This document shows positions 26,818 to 35,773 of a DNA stretch of 55,634 nucleotides, piece by piece. Position 1 is the stretch's first letter. Each line of letters starts with the position of its first letter. This DNA is from Clostridia bacterium (GTDB lineage: Bacteria > Bacillota > Clostridia > Christensenellales > CAG-138): NCBI GenBank assembly GCA_017509785.1, contig JAFWOT010000018.1, forward strand, positions 1 through 55,634. Reading direction: 5' to 3'. A program made the translations under genes and the position numbers. The notes under the pieces were generated by a model. The model saw only the letters and a list, made by a program, of their open reading frames with translations, did not search any database and was not told the DNA's origin.

Positions 26818-26846
26818 ATTATATGCAGGCGCGGTGCGTTTGTCAA
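26818..26846 (-). promoter_or_regulatory. consensus promoter of greA
   Basis: On the minus strand TTGACA (26846-26841) and TATAAT (26823-26818), 17 bases apart; perfect consensus. Confidence 0.88.
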
Positions 26847-26876
26847 GCAAAATAAAGAAAAATATTCGCGTCGGCC

Positions 26877-27848
26877 CTAATCGAGACCGTCCCTGAATTC
26901 GCGGACGAGCTCAAGCAAACGCTCCGGAGTCCTCGCGGTGTTGACTTCGCGCCTTAATTCGAGCGCGCCGCGCATCCCCTTCGTGTACCACGACATATGC
27001 TTCCTCAGCTCCGGGAAGAGCCGCGGATCCTTTTCCGCGAGGAAGAGCTCCGCGTGCCTCAGAGCCTCGCTCATGCGCTCGCGGTCGGTGGGCGGGGCAT
27101 AGGGGCGGCCGTCGAGAGCGGCGCGGATCTCGTCGAATATGAAGGGGTTGCCCTCGGCTCCGCGCGCGACCATGACTCCCGCGCAGTGGGTCTCACTCAG
27201 CATGTCGAGTGCGTCCTGCCCGGAGAAGATATCCCCGTTGCCTATGACGGGTATCGTGACGGCGGCAACCACCTCTGCGATGACGCCCCTATCGGCGGGG
27301 CCGTGATAGAGCTGCTCGCGCGTGCGGCCGTGGACGGTGACGAGCGAGGCGCCGCTCTCCTCCATGGCCCTTGCGAACTCGACCGCGTTGACGGAGCTGT
27401 CGTCCCAGCCCTTGCGGAATTTACAGCTGACGGGGAGCGGCGAGGCCGAAGCCGCCGCCCTCATGAGGCGGGCCGCCTTCGGGATATCGCGCATCAGGGC
27501 GGAGCCTTCGCCGTTGCCGGTGATCTTGGGCATGGGGCAGCCCATGTTTATGTCTATCATCGAGACGCCGCCCGAGCTCTCTTCATATATGCGGCGGATC
27601 ATATCGGCGACTATATCGGGCTCCGAGCCGAAGAGCTGCACGGCGCAGGGGCGTTCCTCCTCCGAGACGCGCAAAAGCGCCTCCGTCTTTTTGCCGCCGT
27701 AGAAGAGCCCCTTGGCGCTCACCATCTCGGTATAGGTGAAATCACAGCCGTGCTCGACGCATATGCGGCGAAAAACGGAGTCCGAAATGCCCGCCATAGG
27801 CGCTAAGACCACGGGCGGGCTGTGCTTTTCAAATACGGGAAGGGCCAC
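26877..27848 (-). CDS. dusB: tRNA-dihydrouridine synthase (Dus)
   Basis: FMN enzyme that reduces uridines in the tRNA D-loop; 323 residues. N-terminal VVLAPMAGISDSVFR, AVQLFGSEPD, DINMGCPMPKITGNGEGSAL (with the catalytic Cys), SCKFRKGWDD, VHGRTREQLY and GNGDIFSGQDA all match DusB-type enzymes. The start is GTG directly after the stop of the upstream membrane protein gene, with GGAGG 11 bases before, so translation is coupled. It is the last gene of the dapF-TSCPD-membrane protein-dusB series. Confidence 0.93.
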   Translation of the reverse strand: MALPVFEKHSPPVVLAPMAGISDSVFRRICVEHGCDFTYTEMVSAKGLFYGGKKTEALLRVSEEERPCAVQLFGSEPDIVADMIRRIYEESSGGVSMIDINMGCPMPKITGNGEGSALMRDIPKAARLMRAAASASPLPVSCKFRKGWDDSSVNAVEFARAMEESGASLVTVHGRTREQLYHGPADRGVIAEVVAAVTIPVIGNGDIFSGQDALDMLSETHCAGVMVARGAEGNPFIFDEIRAALDGRPYAPPTDRERMSEALRHAELFLAEKDPRLFPELRKHMSWYTKGMRGALELRREVNTARTPERLLELVREFRDGLD

Positions 27849-28421
27849 TTAATCGCCGTCCTCCAGCTGACTGTAATCGGGGGTCGGACGGGCCTCCTCA
27901 GGAGTGTTCTCCTCGAGGACGACGAGGCTGTCTATCAGCCAGCGCCCGTCGACCTTCTTGAGGTTGACCTTGTAATACATCGGCACCCACGGAGTCACGG
28001 GGCCGCTCACCTCGTCGGAAACGGGCGTTGCCGTGATGGTGGGTATCCTCTCAACGTAGCGGAAGCTCCCCGTCGTCGCCCACGGGAAAACGCTGAACCC
28101 CTTTATGGAGTAGCGGTAATCGTAGCTGTCGACGGCGTAATCGAGATAAGCTCCGTCGGCGAGGAGCGCGTCGGAAGCGATGAAATCATCCGTAAAATAC
28201 TGGCGAAGCTCGGTCTTGGAGCCGTTCTTCAATACGGTGTCCGCGCGGAGCTTCATCCCCTCGGTCGTGACGACGTACATATTGCTGACGTACATAGCCT
28301 CCGTAAATACGGCGTACGCCAAGCCGAGCACCACGCTCACAATGAGCACCGCCCTCAATACGAACCATATCGACCGCCGGACCTTGCCGATGGGATTGCT
28401 GTTTTCGCTGTTCTTAGCCAT
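27849..28421 (-). CDS. single-pass membrane protein, unknown function
   Basis: A 190-residue protein with a short basic cytoplasmic start, one helix (about 19-42, IWFVLRAVLIVSVVLGLAYAVF) and an outside domain of about 145 residues. The outside part (YFTDDFIASDALL..., VPMYYKVNLKKVDGRWLIDSLVVL) looks like an NTF2/DUF4440-like cone fold, but I cannot confirm it. It overlaps the TSCPD gene by eight bases and abuts dusB. Confidence 0.65.
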   Translation of the reverse strand: MAKNSENSNPIGKVRRSIWFVLRAVLIVSVVLGLAYAVFTEAMYVSNMYVVTTEGMKLRADTVLKNGSKTELRQYFTDDFIASDALLADGAYLDYAVDSYDYRYSIKGFSVFPWATTGSFRYVERIPTITATPVSDEVSGPVTPWVPMYYKVNLKKVDGRWLIDSLVVLEENTPEEARPTPDYSQLEDGD

Positions 28422-28662
28422 TTATTGCCTGCTTTATCGCCCGTGCGAGCTGATCCCCGCAGGAGGTGTAATTGCTCCCGCAGCGGATGCCGTCGAGCCT
28501 TTCGATCGCGAATTCGGGCGAAGCGCCCTCGAGGAGGCTGCCTATCGATTTGAGGTTCCCGTTGCAGCCGTTGGTGAAAACTATGTTGTGGAGCTTGCCT
28601 TCCTCAATGTCGAAATCGATCATAGAGGAGCAGGTGCCCGTCGTCTTATAGGTGTAATGCAT
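28414..28662 (-). CDS. TSCPD domain protein (TIGR03905 type)
   Basis: A protein of 82 residues formed by one TSCPD domain, otherwise seen at the C-terminus of some ribonucleotide reductases. Cysteines at GTCSS, NGCNGN, IRCGSNYTSCGDQL are conserved and suggest zinc binding. Free-standing copies are common in Clostridia; their role is unknown. It sits ten bases downstream of dapF. Confidence 0.88.
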   Translation of the reverse strand: MHYTYKTTGTCSSMIDFDIEEGKLHNIVFTNGCNGNLKSIGSLLEGASPEFAIERLDGIRCGSNYTSCGDQLARAIKQAING

Positions 28663-28671
28663 ATTCTCTCC

Positions 28672-29514
28672 TTAAATTATGACTTTTCCTTCGAATACCT
28701 TTTCCGCGGGACCGGACATGTAGATGTTGTTTTCGCCGTCCCACTCTATGCGCAGGCTCCCGAGGGGGACGCGCACGTTGACGACCCTGTCCGTAAGGCC
28801 GGACTTCATGCACGCGGCGGCCGCCGCAGTCGCGCCCGTGCCGCAGCAGAGGGTGGCGCCGCAGCCGCGTTCCCAGGTGCGGAGTATGACCGTGCGCCTG
28901 TCCTCCACCTCGACGAAGGAGACGTTGGTCTTCTCGGGGAAGAGCTCGTTATGCTCCAGGGGCAGACCGTATTTTTCTATGTCGAGGGAGCGCACGTCGT
29001 CTACGAACACGACGAGCTGGGGTATGCCCGTGTTGACGGCGGTCGCCATAAACTCACGCCCCGCGGCGGTGATCGGGCGCATTATGAATTCCTCCTCGTC
29101 GGCGTCCATCGGGATATCCCCGGTGAGGAACGAGGGCACGCCCATATCCACGCGGACGGACCTGACCTCCCCGTCCATGAGGAGGAGTTGGGGCTTCTTC
29201 ACGCCGGAAAGCGTCTCCACGGTGAACCCGTCGTAGGGGATCCAGCCCGCCTCGTAAACCACGCGGGAGAAGCAGCGGATGCCGTTGCCGCACATCTGCG
29301 CCTGAGTGCCGTCGGAATTGTAGACGAGCATTGCGATGTCCGCAAGGTCGCTGTTCTTGGCGACGAGCAGACAATCCCCGCCTATGCCGAGCCTGCGGTT
29401 GCAGAGCTTTCGCGCCACGCGGGGCATGTCATAGGGAGGGATCCTCCCTTCGCGGTCGTCGATGACTATCATGTCGTTGCCGAGACCGTGCAGCTTATAA
29501 AAACAAAGTTCCAT
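28672..29514 (-). CDS. dapF: diaminopimelate epimerase
   Basis: Converts LL- to meso-diaminopimelate for lysine and peptidoglycan; 280 residues. Both active-site cysteines are present in MCGNGIRCFSRVVYE and TLCCGTGATAAAAA. The N-terminal FYKLHGLGNDMIVIDD and the GIPQLVVFV strand are typical. It indicates a DAP-containing cell wall. It has its own promoter in the short gap to the GH13 gene and leads the four-gene run down to dusB. Confidence 0.95.
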   Translation of the reverse strand: MELCFYKLHGLGNDMIVIDDREGRIPPYDMPRVARKLCNRRLGIGGDCLLVAKNSDLADIAMLVYNSDGTQAQMCGNGIRCFSRVVYEAGWIPYDGFTVETLSGVKKPQLLLMDGEVRSVRVDMGVPSFLTGDIPMDADEEEFIMRPITAAGREFMATAVNTGIPQLVVFVDDVRSLDIEKYGLPLEHNELFPEKTNVSFVEVEDRRTVILRTWERGCGATLCCGTGATAAAAACMKSGLTDRVVNVRVPLGSLRIEWDGENNIYMSGPAEKVFEGKVII

Positions 29515-29552
29515 ATGCGGCTCCTGAATCTTGGTATAAAGATGCTCACCCT

Positions 29553-29582
29553 ATTATAACTCATAACAGGGTGAGACTGCAA
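29553..29582 (-). promoter_or_regulatory. dapF promoter overlapping a hairpin after the GH13 gene
   Basis: On the minus strand TTGCAG (29582-29577) and TATAAT (29558-29553), 18 bases apart. An 8-bp stem CTCACCCT/AGGGTGAG brackets the -10 box; it may end GH13 transcription while the loop holds the promoter. Confidence 0.6.
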
Positions 29583-29593
29583 GCTTTTTATTG

Positions 29594-31546
29594 TCACCGG
29601 ATGCGATCCGCCGATATCTCCCGAATGGCGAAGAGGAAGGACTCGGGCGGCAGCGTGAGCGTCATTGCGCCGGAAGCGCATAAAACCGATGCGCCGACCC
29701 GGTAGTGACCGAAGAGGCGGGGCGGAAGCTCGCCCGCGAAATCGGAGGGCCGGAGCGTCACCGCGATCTCCTCCCCCGAGCGGTTTACGAGGAGCAGCGC
29801 CTCGCCTTCCCCCGTGCGGGCGAGGGCGATAACGTCGGGGTGCGGGGCGGCAAACGCGGTAAGCCCCTCTTTGAAGACGGCGTTCCCGCTGCGGATCCCG
29901 GCAAGCGCGCGGTAATGGGCAAGGAGCTCCTCATCCTCATTCCCCCACGGATAGGGGCGGCGGCAGAAGGGATCGGCAAGGCCGCGAAGGCCGGCCTCGT
30001 CCCCATAGAAGACGCAGGGCATGAAGGGCATCGCGAACTGCAGCGCGGAGGCGAGCTTCAGCCGAAGCCTTCCGAGCCGCGCGCCATCCGCCGTCGGCTG
30101 CCATAGCGCCTGCTTCTCGCGCGGGAGAGCGTCCTTCACGGGGCAGCCCTCGAGAACGGAGAGTATCCTTTCCGTATCGTGGGAGCCGAGCAGCCCGAGC
30201 TGCGAGCGCATGAACCCCTTCGGATACCCCTCCAATTGGGAGAGGAGCGCCGCCTTCAGCGCGGAGGAATCCCCCCTCCCGAGGAGGAAATCGACCGCGG
30301 CGTCGCGGAACGGGTAATCCATCACGCCGTCGAGCTCGCGCCCGTTCGCGTACTCGCGGCGGCGTCCGAAGCCGTCGCGCTTCGTCACGGCGTCCTCCCA
30401 GACCTCGCCTATGAGTATGGCGTCCGGGCGGATGGCTTTGAGCTTTTGGCGCAGATACTTTATGAATTCGTCGGGCAGCTCGTCCGCGACGTCGAGCCGC
30501 CAACCGTCCGCGCCGAGACGGATCCATTTTTGAAGCACGTTCCCCACGAACTCCATGTAGGAGGGGGTAAGCTCCTCTACCTCGGGAAGGGTCTCGAAAT
30601 CCCACCAGCAGCGGTAGCCGTGCCTGTACCGGGGATCGAAGTCGAACCATTCGCGGTAGGGGGAGCCGGGGGAGGAGTACGCGCCCCCGCCGTAATGCCC
30701 GAGGCGGTCGAAATAGATGCTGTCGTCGCCCGTGTGTGAAAAGACGCCGTCGAGTATGAGCTTTATATCGTTTTCGTGGAACGCCTCCGCCATGCGGACG
30801 AAATCCTCCTCGGAGCCGAGGAGCGGATCGACGCTCATATAATCGGATATGTTGTAGCGGTGATTGCAGGCGGAATCGAATATCGGGTTGAGGTACACGA
30901 CCCCGACCCCGAGCGACTTCAGATGCGGTATCCCGTCGATCATCCCCTGAAAATTGCCGAGATAGAAATCCTGCGGGGAGTAGTATCTTTCCCCGTCACG
31001 GGGGAGATAGTCGACCTCTTCGCCCCATTCCTTTACCGTGACGCGGCGGCCGAAACGCGCGTGGTGCGCGAGCGCCCCCTCAAGCCCCGGGTGTTCCCCG
31101 CGGCGGAAGCGGTCGGGGAATATCTGGTAAGCGATCCTCCCGGGGAAGCCCTCGGGCGCGAAAAAGGCAGCGTCGTAAACCGTCACGCGGAAATCGCGGG
31201 GCATGTCCTCCGTCATCACGGAGCCGCCGGAGCGGAGCAGCGGGTCGGCGGCGCCGACGTAAAAGAGCCGGCCCTCCGCCTCTACGCGGAAATTGTACCA
31301 GACGACGCAGGGCGCGTCCGGCGCGGTCAGGGTGAATTCCTCGATCCTCGTCCCGTATTCCCGGCGGGAAACGCCCTCATAGAAGCGCTCCCTGCCGCTC
31401 CAGGCGCGGAGCGTCACACGGGCGCGGTCCGCGCCCCGCCCCCAAAGAAAGAGCCGGAGCGTCAGAGAACCGCCCGTCGGAAGAGCGCCGAAGGGCTCGC
31501 GGAAGCGAAGCTGAACGGAGTCGTGGTATGCGTGTAAGCCCTGCAT
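29594..31546 (-). CDS. glycoside hydrolase family 13, neopullulanase/cyclomaltodextrinase-like
   Basis: Alpha-glucan hydrolase of 650 residues without a signal peptide, so probably cytosolic, acting on imported maltodextrins or cyclodextrins. An N-terminal beta domain (about 1-120) precedes the barrel. The four GH13 regions are seen: LDGVFSHTG, GWRLDVADE (nucleophile Asp), IGEVWED (acid Glu) and LGSHDTER. The QIFPDRFRRG motif is typical of subfamily 20-like enzymes. The ATG at 31546 follows a GGGGGG run; a TTG at 31564 overlaps the stop of the dockerin gene and would add six residues. It is probably co-transcribed with the dockerin gene. Confidence 0.9.
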   Translation of the reverse strand: MQGLHAYHDSVQLRFREPFGALPTGGSLTLRLFLWGRGADRARVTLRAWSGRERFYEGVSRREYGTRIEEFTLTAPDAPCVVWYNFRVEAEGRLFYVGAADPLLRSGGSVMTEDMPRDFRVTVYDAAFFAPEGFPGRIAYQIFPDRFRRGEHPGLEGALAHHARFGRRVTVKEWGEEVDYLPRDGERYYSPQDFYLGNFQGMIDGIPHLKSLGVGVVYLNPIFDSACNHRYNISDYMSVDPLLGSEEDFVRMAEAFHENDIKLILDGVFSHTGDDSIYFDRLGHYGGGAYSSPGSPYREWFDFDPRYRHGYRCWWDFETLPEVEELTPSYMEFVGNVLQKWIRLGADGWRLDVADELPDEFIKYLRQKLKAIRPDAILIGEVWEDAVTKRDGFGRRREYANGRELDGVMDYPFRDAAVDFLLGRGDSSALKAALLSQLEGYPKGFMRSQLGLLGSHDTERILSVLEGCPVKDALPREKQALWQPTADGARLGRLRLKLASALQFAMPFMPCVFYGDEAGLRGLADPFCRRPYPWGNEDEELLAHYRALAGIRSGNAVFKEGLTAFAAPHPDVIALARTGEGEALLLVNRSGEEIAVTLRPSDFAGELPPRLFGHYRVGASVLCASGAMTLTLPPESFLFAIREISADRIR

Positions 31547-31560
31547 GTTCCCCCCGGAGA

Positions 31561-32232
31561 TCAAAACTGAGCGAGGCCCATCGCGGAGCGGAGTATGATG
31601 AGAGCGTCCATCGAGGTGACGCTCCCGTCGCCGTTCACGTCCGCGGCGGAGGTCTGCGCGGCGGAAAGGGTCATCAGCCCCATGGAGGCGCGGAGCGTAA
31701 TGAGCGCGTCCGCGGAATTGACCGTGCCGCTGCCGTCAACGTCCCCGGTGGTCACGTCGAAGTATCCGACGGGCCAGCGGGTGAGCACGTAATCCCCCGC
31801 TTCGACGTCGGCGCGGCTGATGTGCCTGCCCCAATGGACGCTGTAATTGTAGTTCCCCTCCGCGACTACGACGTGATCATCATGCACCTCGAGTATTATA
31901 ACGCTGTGCTGATCGTTGTTCACGCGGAGTATGTCCCCCACGTGGAGCTCGCCGTAGACAACGTCGGTCTGACGCGCGGGCAGAGTGCCGAACGCGGCGT
32001 CGCTCAGCATGAAGGCGAACCCCGCGCAGCCGTAACCGCCGGAGAATATCCCACCGTGCCAAGCGTAGAAATTCGAGTTGTCCCACGGGGTGCCCTCGGG
32101 GTACTGAGCCTGGAGCGCCAGCATCGCGTCGTGCGCGCCCTGCTCGGTGAGCCCGTCGGCCTTCGCAAACGGAACGATCATAATAAGAGCGGATACCGCA
32201 AGCAGAGCGGCAAGGAGCCTTCTTAAATACAT
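31561..32232 (-). CDS. secreted papain-like (NlpC/CHAP-type) domain with C-terminal type I dockerin
   Basis: A secreted protein of 223 residues: signal peptide (1-25), a compact domain (about 30-155) with a Cys in GYGCAGFAF and a His in NNDQHSVIILEV, the order expected of NlpC/P60 or amidase-type cysteine hydrolases, then a dockerin. The dockerin has both calcium loops: GDVDGSGTVNSADALITL and ADVNGDGSVTSMDALIIL. A cell-wall or peptide amide bond is a likely target but this is inference. It should dock to a cohesin, of which none is seen in this window. TTGACA/TAAAAT promoter upstream. Confidence 0.82.
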   Translation of the reverse strand: MYLRRLLAALLAVSALIMIVPFAKADGLTEQGAHDAMLALQAQYPEGTPWDNSNFYAWHGGIFSGGYGCAGFAFMLSDAAFGTLPARQTDVVYGELHVGDILRVNNDQHSVIILEVHDDHVVVAEGNYNYSVHWGRHISRADVEAGDYVLTRWPVGYFDVTTGDVDGSGTVNSADALITLRASMGLMTLSAAQTSAADVNGDGSVTSMDALIILRSAMGLAQF

Positions 32233-32258
32233 GGGGTGACCTCCCTGTGTTTTTTGAT

Positions 32259-32287
32259 ATTTTACGCCGCGGAGCCCGGTTTGTCAA
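32259..32287 (-). promoter_or_regulatory. promoter of the dockerin/GH13 operon
   Basis: On the minus strand TTGACA (32287-32282) and TAAAAT (32264-32259), 17 bases apart. Confidence 0.8.
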
Positions 32288-32303
32288 TGACGCGGGCGGA
32301 GGC

Positions 32304-32332
32304 TTGATTTACCCGCTCCGGGAGTTTATAAT
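32304..32332 (+). promoter_or_regulatory. promoter of the repeat membrane protein gene
   Basis: TTGATT at 32304-32309 and TATAAT at 32327-32332, 17 bases apart. It is back to back with the dockerin promoter. Confidence 0.75.
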
Positions 32333-32373
32333 CTGCGTAAGGAATCACGAGCTATCGGGGAAAGGCGGCTTAT

Positions 32374-33195
32374 ATGGACGAGAAGATCTACGATGAAAAG
32401 CACAGATACGTCGGCAGACGCACGAAGGACGCCTTCGGCAACGACGTGATAAGGGACAGGAACGACAGGATCGTCGCCCGCTACGGCGAGGATCTGCTCG
32501 GCAACCGGGTGATAAAGGACGCTAAAGGGAAAACGACGGGCGTTTTCGGGCAGGATACGTTCGGGAACGACGTCGTGCGCGGCGCGGACGGCAGGGTGAA
32601 ACAGCGTATGGGCTGCGATATGCTCGGCAACGAAGCCATGCTCGACGCCAACGGCCGCGTGATCGGCTATACCGAAGGGGGCGCTTCCCGGCAGTATCCG
32701 GGCGCTTATCCGCAGCCGGACGACGACCGCCCCGCGTACACGGTCGTCGACGGAGTCAGGATCTACCCCCGCAGCCGTCAGGAGAAGGAGCTTGCCGAAA
32801 GGCATGGGAAGCTCGTCTTCCCGGCATACGCTTCGTACATACTCCCCGCGCTTTACTGCGCGGCGGCGATATTCGTGAAAAGCATCCCCGCTTCGCCGTG
32901 GCTGCTCATCGGCCTGCTCACGGCGGGGATATTCCTCTCGAGCATATTCGGCAGGGCGGCGGAGCAATTCACGTTCGGCTCGCACGCGGCGACCTTCTTT
33001 ATAAGCATACTGATATTCTTCGTCTGGTTCGTGGTCTGGACGACCTACCGCGTTTCGTGGCAAGCGACCGAAAAGCAGGAGCTCACGATACTCATAGGCG
33101 GCCCGGCGCTCTTCTTCGCGGCGGAGCTGATAGGCGGGCTCATCGGCGGCGGCATAGAAAGAAGCATCAGAAAGAGCGTATACGGCACGAAGTAA
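32374..33195 (+). CDS. membrane protein with N-terminal 21-residue FGND repeats
   Basis: A 273-residue protein of no known family. Residues about 18-101 hold four repeats of about 21 residues of the form D-x-(F/L)-G-N-(D/R/E)-x-(I/V)-x-D-x-(N/D)-G-R, for example DAFGNDVIRDRNDRIVARYG and DTFGNDVVRGADGRVKQRMG. This looks like a small beta-repeat stack. After a Pro/Asp linker come about four membrane helices (about 148-265). The repeats precede the first helix and there is no signal peptide, so they are probably cytoplasmic. It is followed by a lipoprotein gene after 67 bases. Confidence 0.7.
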   Translation: MDEKIYDEKHRYVGRRTKDAFGNDVIRDRNDRIVARYGEDLLGNRVIKDAKGKTTGVFGQDTFGNDVVRGADGRVKQRMGCDMLGNEAMLDANGRVIGYTEGGASRQYPGAYPQPDDDRPAYTVVDGVRIYPRSRQEKELAERHGKLVFPAYASYILPALYCAAAIFVKSIPASPWLLIGLLTAGIFLSSIFGRAAEQFTFGSHAATFFISILIFFVWFVVWTTYRVSWQATEKQELTILIGGPALFFAAELIGGLIGGGIERSIRKSVYGTK

Positions 33196-33262
33196 GAAGC
33201 GTTTGTAAGAAATCCGCCTTCCCGCGCGAATAAAAAAATAAAGGCCAAAGGAGGATACTGCC

Positions 33263-34408
33263 GTGAAAAGGTTTTTGATCATACTGACAGCGTCGCTCCT
33301 GCTCATCTCCGGCTGCGCGGGCAGGGGCGGAGAAGGACAGCACGAAGAAGTGACCGGAGCGTTTACAAAAGCGGAGCCCGTCGGCGGCGTGCCGGAGGAG
33401 TACCGCGCGATCATTGAAGGGGATCTCTTCAACAGAAGAAAAGGCGCCGTTACAGCGGCGTTCGGCCGCGCCGCGCTTTGTGCCAAGACGGAGGGCGGAT
33501 GGGATATCGCCCTCTATGACGCTCACGGCGCGGAGCTTATAAGGAAGACCCTGCCGCCCGACGAAGACCGCCCGGTGGTTTTGCTGAGCCCGACATCGGA
33601 CGGAGGCCTCATCTGCGTGCGCGGCTTTATGGAGCGGCAGCGCGAGGACGGCTCCTGGGCGACCGACGGAGGCTTTTCCTCGACCGTCTTAAAATACGCC
33701 GCCGAAGGCAGCCTCCAATGGGAAAAGGAGCTCGACGGCGCTTTGGATGAGTCCTTCGTGCGCCTGATCGAGCGGGACGGCGCATACTTCTTCTTCGGCG
33801 GGTACGGAGATGCGCCGCGCGATTCCTACGACCACGTCATAATGATGAAGCTCGGCGAAAACGGGGAGCTCATCAAAAAGAACACGGTTGAAGGCGAGGA
33901 TTTCGATACCCTTCAGCGGGTCGATCCGACGGACGAGGGCTTCCTTCTCCATATCAATTCGCAATCGAGGAGCGGCGACTTCTTCCCGATAGAGGGAGAG
34001 ACGGACGAGCCGCATATGCATTACGGCAGATACTTCACGGTCTCGGTCGACGCGGACCTCGAAAAGAGGGAAGTGAAGCTCGGCGGCGCGGAGCTCTGCT
34101 TTGCCGATGTGAAGCCCGTGGGCTTCATCGGCGGGCGCGCGGTCTATTCCGACGACACGGGCTTTTCCGTGCCGGGGCGCGTAACGGTCGTCATGGAGAG
34201 CGGCGGGTACACGCTCGTCGTATCCGAGAACGTGACGGGCATATTCGAGCGCACGCCCCTTTATATCAGCTCCTACTGGTATTACACCGAAACGGTCTAT
34301 TCCCTTTTCGACGCGCAGGGCGGGCTCGTCTGCCGAAGGGCGTACGATTCCACGCCGGATTACGACGCTAAGATAGAGAGTCTGCACGCACCCCTTGCGG
34401 GGGAATAG
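33263..34408 (+). CDS. lipoprotein, possibly beta-propeller-like, unknown function
   Basis: A 381-residue lipoprotein with the lipobox LLLISGC (Cys about 18). The mature part has repeated blades of the type GGLICVRGFME..., AYFFFGGYGD..., GFLLHINSQS..., which suggests a propeller, but no signature is certain. The GTG start follows AAAGGAGG. It lies downstream of the FGND repeat protein and probably shares its transcript. Confidence 0.7.
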   Translation: MKRFLIILTASLLLISGCAGRGGEGQHEEVTGAFTKAEPVGGVPEEYRAIIEGDLFNRRKGAVTAAFGRAALCAKTEGGWDIALYDAHGAELIRKTLPPDEDRPVVLLSPTSDGGLICVRGFMERQREDGSWATDGGFSSTVLKYAAEGSLQWEKELDGALDESFVRLIERDGAYFFFGGYGDAPRDSYDHVIMMKLGENGELIKKNTVEGEDFDTLQRVDPTDEGFLLHINSQSRSGDFFPIEGETDEPHMHYGRYFTVSVDADLEKREVKLGGAELCFADVKPVGFIGGRAVYSDDTGFSVPGRVTVVMESGGYTLVVSENVTGIFERTPLYISSYWYYTETVYSLFDAQGGLVCRRAYDSTPDYDAKIESLHAPLAGE

Positions 34409-34422
34409 CCCGATTTTTACTC

Positions 34423-34450
34423 TTGACACCGCGCTTTTTTGTGGTAAAAT
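34423..34450 (+). promoter_or_regulatory. promoter of pheST
   Basis: TTGACA at 34423-34428 and TAAAAT at 34445-34450, 16 bases apart, just before the T-box leader. Confidence 0.82.
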
Positions 34451-34456
34451 ACTGTT

Positions 34457-34700
34457 TTGTACAGGCAATGAAGGGGAAAAGCTTTTTGTCCCGCTCAAAG
34501 AGAGGCGCGCCGTGGCTGTGAGCGCGCCGCGGGAAAAACGCACCGAGTTCGCCCCGGAGCCCCTGCGGTGAAGTGTTCATGTGTAGCCGCAGGCGGGTGC
34601 GCCCGTTAAAGCGCGAATGAGGCGCTTCGGTCTGCCGATGCGCGAATTTGGGTGGTACCACGGCTCCGCGTCGTCCCTATGGGCGCGGAGCTTTTATTTT
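34457..34700 (+). promoter_or_regulatory. T-box riboswitch leader of pheST (Phe specifier)
   Basis: The leader binds uncharged tRNA-Phe and then blocks a terminator. The specifier is read as TTC at 34548-34550, in the context GAG-TTC-GCCCCGGAG, which resembles the usual Stem I flank; AGAGAG at about 34500 and a GC-rich distal hairpin precede it. The T-box sequence GGGTGGTACCACGG is at 34650-34663. The terminator is GCTCCGCG (34663-34670) with CGCGGAGC (34684-34691) and TTTTATTTT. Confidence 0.92.
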
Positions 34701-34726
34701 GTCAGATCCCGAAAGGAGTTTTTACT

Positions 34727-35755
34727 GTGTTTGAAGAATTACTGGCGATCCGTGAAGCGGCCCTGAAGCAGCTCACGGGCATAGAATCGGCGGACGAGCT
34801 CACCGAGCTTTCCGCGAACGTCCTCGGGCGCGGCGGCAAGCTCACGGCGATACTCCGCACCATGGGCAAGCTCTCCGCCGAGGAGAGGGCCGAGATGGGC
34901 AAGCGCGCCAACGCCGTCAAGACCGAGCTCGCCGAGAAGTTCGAGCAGCGCAAGGCGCAGCTCATGGAGCTCGCCGAGCAGATGAAGATAGAGCGCGAGG
35001 CCATCGACGTGACCCTCCCCGGCAAAAGGAAGGCCGTTGGCGCGGGCGCTTTGAATCCGCTCACCCTCGTTTACCGCGAGATCCGCGACGCGCTCGTAGG
35101 CCTCGGCTTTACGACGTTCGAGGGGCCGGAGGTCGAGTATGACGAATACAATTTCACCCTGCTCAATCTTCCTCCCAACCATCCCGCGCGCGATATGCAG
35201 GATACCTTCTACGTGAACGACAGCGTCCTTCTGAGGACGCATACCTCCCCCTGCGAGGCGAGGGCTTTAAAGACCCTCGATCTGCCGTTCCGCCTCGTAA
35301 TACCCGGCCGCTGCTTCCGCGTGGACGAGCCGGACGCCTCGCACAGCCCCGTCTTCATGCAGATGGAGGGGCTCGTCGTCGACAGGAACGTATCGCTTGC
35401 CGATCTCAAGGGCACGATAGATTCCTTCGTCAAGGCCGTTTTCGGCGAGAACGTCGAGTCGCGCCTCAGGCCCAGCTACTTCCCGTTCACGGAGCCCTCC
35501 GCCGAGGTCGACATCTCCTGCACCATTTGCGGCGGAAAGGGCTGTTCCTCCTGCAAGGGAACGGGCTGGATGGAGATAATGGGCTGCGGCATAACCAACC
35601 CGCATGAGATCGAGAACTGCGGTCACTCCTCCGAGGAGTGGCGCGCCTTCGCCTGGGGCGTCGGCGTAGACCGCGTCGCCTGCCTCAAGTACGGCATAAG
35701 CGATATCCGCCTCATCTACGAGGGCGACGGCAGGTTCCTTTCCCAGTTCAAGTGA
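34727..35755 (+). CDS. pheS: phenylalanyl-tRNA synthetase alpha subunit
   Basis: Catalytic alpha chain of the tetrameric enzyme, 342 residues. An N-terminal coiled coil (about 1-85) is followed by the class II core: motif 2 region (DTFYVNDSVLLRTHTSPCEAR), HSPVFMQMEGLVVD, motif 3 (AWGVGVDRVACLKYGI). A CTICGGKGCSSCKGTGW zinc-like cluster lies in the core, as in other Clostridia. The start is GTG at 34727 after AAAGGAG; the frame also runs upstream into the T-box sequence, which is not translated. Confidence 0.96.
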   Translation: MFEELLAIREAALKQLTGIESADELTELSANVLGRGGKLTAILRTMGKLSAEERAEMGKRANAVKTELAEKFEQRKAQLMELAEQMKIEREAIDVTLPGKRKAVGAGALNPLTLVYREIRDALVGLGFTTFEGPEVEYDEYNFTLLNLPPNHPARDMQDTFYVNDSVLLRTHTSPCEARALKTLDLPFRLVIPGRCFRVDEPDASHSPVFMQMEGLVVDRNVSLADLKGTIDSFVKAVFGENVESRLRPSYFPFTEPSAEVDISCTICGGKGCSSCKGTGWMEIMGCGITNPHEIENCGHSSEEWRAFAWGVGVDRVACLKYGISDIRLIYEGDGRFLSQFK

Positions 35756-35773
35756 TCAGGAGGTAACAAACAT

